DNA of 64,000 nt from Macrolepiota albuminosa (Eukaryota > Basidiomycota > Agaricomycetes > Agaricales > Agaricaceae): NCBI GenBank assembly GCA_027475525.1, contig JAMWFC010000021.1:1-64000 (forward strand), given 5' to 3'. Each line of letters begins with the position of its first letter. Within the stretch, counting starts at the first letter, position 1. Shown piece by piece: positions 60,806 to 64,000 of the stretch. The notes under the pieces are model-generated. The model made no database searches. It was not told where the DNA came from and saw nothing but the letters and a program-made list of their open reading frames with translations. Position numbers and translations under genes: made by a program.

Positions 60806-63764
60806 TCACCTGACATGGACAAGACAGGAAATGGATCTTGTACTGCAGGCATATCGAGAGCGCTCAGAGCCTGCAGTTCTGCAGATGAAACAGCAGCGAA
60901 CACGTCGATCAGGGAACCTCTACACGTACGTTGAGTATCTAGCAATGTGAAATCTATCATATGTAATTATATGTAATGAAACGCAGGAACACACAAACAG
61001 GCGTACCATGAATAGTGGTAACACTGTATATGTTGCAGACGGATGCCAGTGTTGCACTGGTAAATCCGTTGTCTACATGGTCAATGCCTTTGATCAATAC
61101 GGCAGCATGGTTGGTCAGATATTTAGATATGCTGGTATTAGTGGGATCCGTCAATTCATCCATAGAAGCAATCTTGACAAACATCGGTCTAGTCGACCCC
61201 ATAACAACCGAGTCGTGAAGTGAGTAAAACCATTGTAAATCCTCTTTTAACTGTAGGGTGTCCAGCAGCAGTTATGAGCAGTTATGGAAACAGATTACAG
61301 TACTTACGTGGAACTTGGGAGTAAACCGATATGCGCAGTTTGTACCATGAATTTCATACTCAACAGGATGTTCACCAGTCACGAATACAATGTCATCGGA
61401 TACATCAACATCAGACTTGTCGAACTCCAAGTCCTGAAGGCATACGTCATACAGTGAAGTAACATAGTAATCACATTCAACGGGTTACGTACAGTAACGT
61501 CAAGAGTCAAATCAATGAGGACACGAGGAACACATTTGGTAGGCTGTGTCCTGTCAATACCATCACCATGCGTACCTTCAACGGTTTTGGCAGTCTTGCA
61601 CGCTCGTCTTTTCCTTTTAGGAGAAGAAATAGATGGCCGATTACTTGGTTTATCAGATCTTCGCAACCGCATTTCTGATACATTACTTTTGGGAACCGAA
61701 ACCGCAGTTTCTTCATCCAATGGAGGATTGAGGTTGTTGGAGGTTGACGGATTGACGTCAGGGATATCGAGTACGGTTTGCTCATCATTGATATTGTCAC
61801 CTCTACCAAGTGAATATCTTCTATCAATATAGACATTGGTGGGCCCATCAGAAGGAGAATCATCCTGATCGTTTAAAGAATATGGAGGAGGAGACATGAA
61901 AGATGGACGTCTGTCTGCCGCATCACACCCACCAGGTTGTCCAGTTTTGTTTGTCAACTTGCTCAGATTTTTACTGCCAGCATGGACATCGTCGTTGAAC
62001 GGATCATCAGTAGTATCTCGTAAAGGTGACATATGTGTCCTACGAGTATCGCAAGAATCATCATCATCAATAGGTTGACAATACGGATTGCTACCAGCAG
62101 ATCGAGAAGGATACACATTTTTATCACGAAGCCCGTCGTTGTCGAACTCGTTATCATTCATAATTCCAGATGAACGGAAATCGTTGAGCACAGCGATGTC
62201 GGTACTGTAAGTGCTTCCAGATGGTGAGGGCAGGGGTAAAGAATTGTCAGGAAAAGGCAAAACATCGGAATATACCACCATATCGAGCACATCAATTACA
62301 TCAGTTTGCAAAGATAGGATAGCAGGGACGCTCAAAGACCTGTTCACGAGGTTCAGCCAATGAGGCGCAGCATCCCTCACCACCCCCTCCAGATGTTGAA
62401 ATGCGGATCTGAGTTCCTGTAGGAGGTTCCCACCCAGAGCTGCAGAAAACAACACCTTCTACAATGCCCGATCCGCTTCCACTACAGCAGTAGATCGTTC
62501 TAGCCCTCCTATGTGATTCCATAACTAACACGTTAACGATACATTTAACTATCAATATGGCATGCAAAAGAACAATCACACCTTAAACACTGTATCCTTC
62601 GCGCCAACTTCATTATACTCACGAGGATTGAGTAACATGAGAGGCGATATGGCCAACGCGATATACAAAGAATTATGAAGAACAGTTGTGCGACCTTGAG
62701 GAGCTGAACCGTGAACTTGGCGAATATGCGCGAGCCCAGATTGGTCATTCTCTGATCTGCGGTATCAAACTCTAAAACATAAATAACAACTAAACCGAAT
62801 GGTATCGTATCCGGAAACTATCATACTCTTGATGGACTCGATGTCCGTAGGCAGACATAAATTTCCCTTATACGAGCACCAATATTTTCAGCATTAACAA
62901 TACACGTACAATATAAATATCAACGTACCTTAAGAAGATATCCCAAATGCAGGGCCGCAGAGGTCAGGTTGATGAGTGTAGTGACAACATTTTTTTTGCC
63001 AATGTGCCGAGCGAGACTTGAGTACAAACAAATCAAGGGTCCGCCTTCCAACAAATAATACGCGGAAGAGTCAAATTGTTTATCTCTATAAGCCTTGGAT
63101 CAAAGTGCACGTATATGAGAGTTTAGGGCGTTCTGGGATCTCTCCAGTAGAGCAGGAATATTATTAAGGCTTCCCATAGGCTAGGTAATACATAAAATAT
63201 CGTACTTGACCAATTGATAAAAGGCAATAGAAATAATGACATGTACTGCTTTGTAGTTGTCAACTACGGGACCAGATGAAGAGGGTCTCTGAATAGCCCC
63301 CCCATTCATCATCTCAAACACGTCCACAACACGATAGGCCATGAGAATCCAAAATCGAGCATCTGTCAGGTTCTTTTCAGCTATCGTGGGCACATCATCT
63401 CCCACCATAAGAGCGCAAAACAGAGAATACTGATCATCCTTGCCAGGTTCTTTTCAGCTATCGTGGGCACATCATCTCCCACCATAAGAGCGCAAAACAG
63501 AGAATACTGATCATCCTTGCAGGCAGGAGAAAATGTAGCTTCCTCTGTAATTATACGGCTAACAAGTTGCTACAAACACGATATCAGCATGTAATTATAG
63601 GATCATCAACAATAAACGAGTCGACAACGTTCACTCACGTGGATTGCTGTGTCTCGTCCATAGCGGGTAGCAAGATCTCTGTCCAATAGCAGCGCATCAG
63701 TGAACCAGGAACAGGACGCAAAAGCCTTGTTTGATAAGCGAGGATGAGGGAAAGTCACAAACAT
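60806..63764 (-). CDS. Large intron-rich unrecognised gene (possible JmjC/cupin-like end)
   Basis: The ATG at 63764 gives MFVTFPHPRLSNKAFASCSW ... YGRDTAIH, then a GTGAGT donor (about 63640). The following exon has ACKDDQYSLFCALMVGDDVP, RFWILMAYRVVDVFEMMNGG and HVIISIAFYQL. Later exons hold SSAYYLLEGGPLICLYSSLA and NNSLYIALAISPLMLLNPR-like codons (about 62750-62635). A long exon follows (about 62455-61480; LLQELRSAFQHLEGVVRDAA, acidic Ser/Asp/Pro-rich middle, nuclear-signal-like SPKRKRRACK, VPRVLIDLTLDVT). Then DLEFDKSDVDVSDDIVFVTG, MFVKIASMDELTDPTNTSIS and SLIDVFAAVSSAELQALSAL DMP. The last pieces loosely resemble agaricomycete JmjC-like proteins; this is inference. It could be two genes. 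A 77-bp duplication breaks exon 2. Confidence 0.45.
63367..63520. repeat. 77-bp tandem duplication breaking an exon
   Basis: 63367-63443 and 63444-63520 are identical with mismatches outside. It lies inside exon 2 of the minus-strand gene starting at 63764. With both copies present the frame shifts and meets TAG; with one copy the exon reads straight through (ACKDDQYSLFCAL ... PTIAEKNLTDARFW). Confidence 0.95.
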
Positions 63765-64000
63765 ATAACGAAAATATCAGAAAGTACGTGTGTGTGTGGA
63801 GAGGGCAGGAGGGAGTACAAGATGGAGGTTTGGAGGTGTTAACTCGCCACCTATATATATATGTATAAAATAAAAATCATAATTTTCAGTAAATAAAAAT
63901 ATATATGTAATAGCGGCCCATATTTAGTTTGACATTGGAGTAACTAGGTACAAATTCGAATAACAAAGATTAGTCATACAAACCAGACAACACAACCTTT
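63765..64000. promoter_or_regulatory. Upstream region of the 63764 gene
   Basis: A TATATATATATG stretch lies at about 63852-63864, roughly 90 bp upstream of the minus-strand ATG, and could serve as a TATA element. The remainder is AT-rich without a gene. Confidence 0.3.

Overview
The window looks like nuclear DNA of an agaricomycete (mushroom-forming basidiomycete). Genes are split by many 50-60 bp GT-AG introns, and several families are typical of that class: BTB/POZ proteins, a DUF262 protein, and Tnp2-type and DUF6570-type transposon proteins. One universal eukaryotic gene, the spindle-checkpoint protein Mad1, is clearly recognisable. The assignment rests on gene style and families, not on a marker sequence. 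No rRNA, tRNA or CRISPR was found.

Layout. 0-7 kb: small genes and gene fragments. These are a gene running off the left edge on the minus strand, a divergently transcribed BTB gene, an antisense lytic polysaccharide monooxygenase (AA9) fragment lying among exons of an unrecognised gene, and an unrecognised minus-strand gene. 7-14.2 kb: a large Helitron on the minus strand, with Rep and helicase halves separated by one TGA. 14-22.5 kb: mostly host sequence, with mad1 and a long acidic protein that carries a four-fold C-terminal repeat. 22.5-26.7 kb: dispersed repeats and truncated gene copies. 27-29.4 kb: a GC-rich DUF262 gene with two micro-exons. 30.6-33.3 kb: a second BTB gene, damaged by a 5'-truncated Copia element. 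34.8-39.8 kb: a structurally complete Copia element (LTRs, 5-bp target duplication) nested in an older repeat. 40-45.3 kb: inverted or partial copies of sequences seen at 19-26 kb. 45.4-54.2 kb: an LTR-like segment and two CACTA-type (Tnp2) elements. 54.4-55.6 kb: a third copy of a decayed gene/repeat unit. 56-64 kb: AT-rich DNA with intron-rich minus-strand genes that I cannot name.

Functionally the window is a few housekeeping or regulatory host genes (mad1, DUF262, BTB genes) inside a nest of class I and class II transposons and their rearranged debris. Many genes exist here twice or three times as a longer copy plus truncated or mosaic copies.

Two cross-cutting observations stand out. 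First, at least six exact tandem duplications have a period of exactly 77 bp, which suggests a k=77 assembly overlap artefact. One of them breaks an exon that reads through if a single copy is assumed. Second, two unrelated LTR-like segments share the same odd grammar: an exon-intron-exon block followed directly by a second, intron-less copy of the same two exons, as if a spliced and an unspliced leader had been joined in one LTR.
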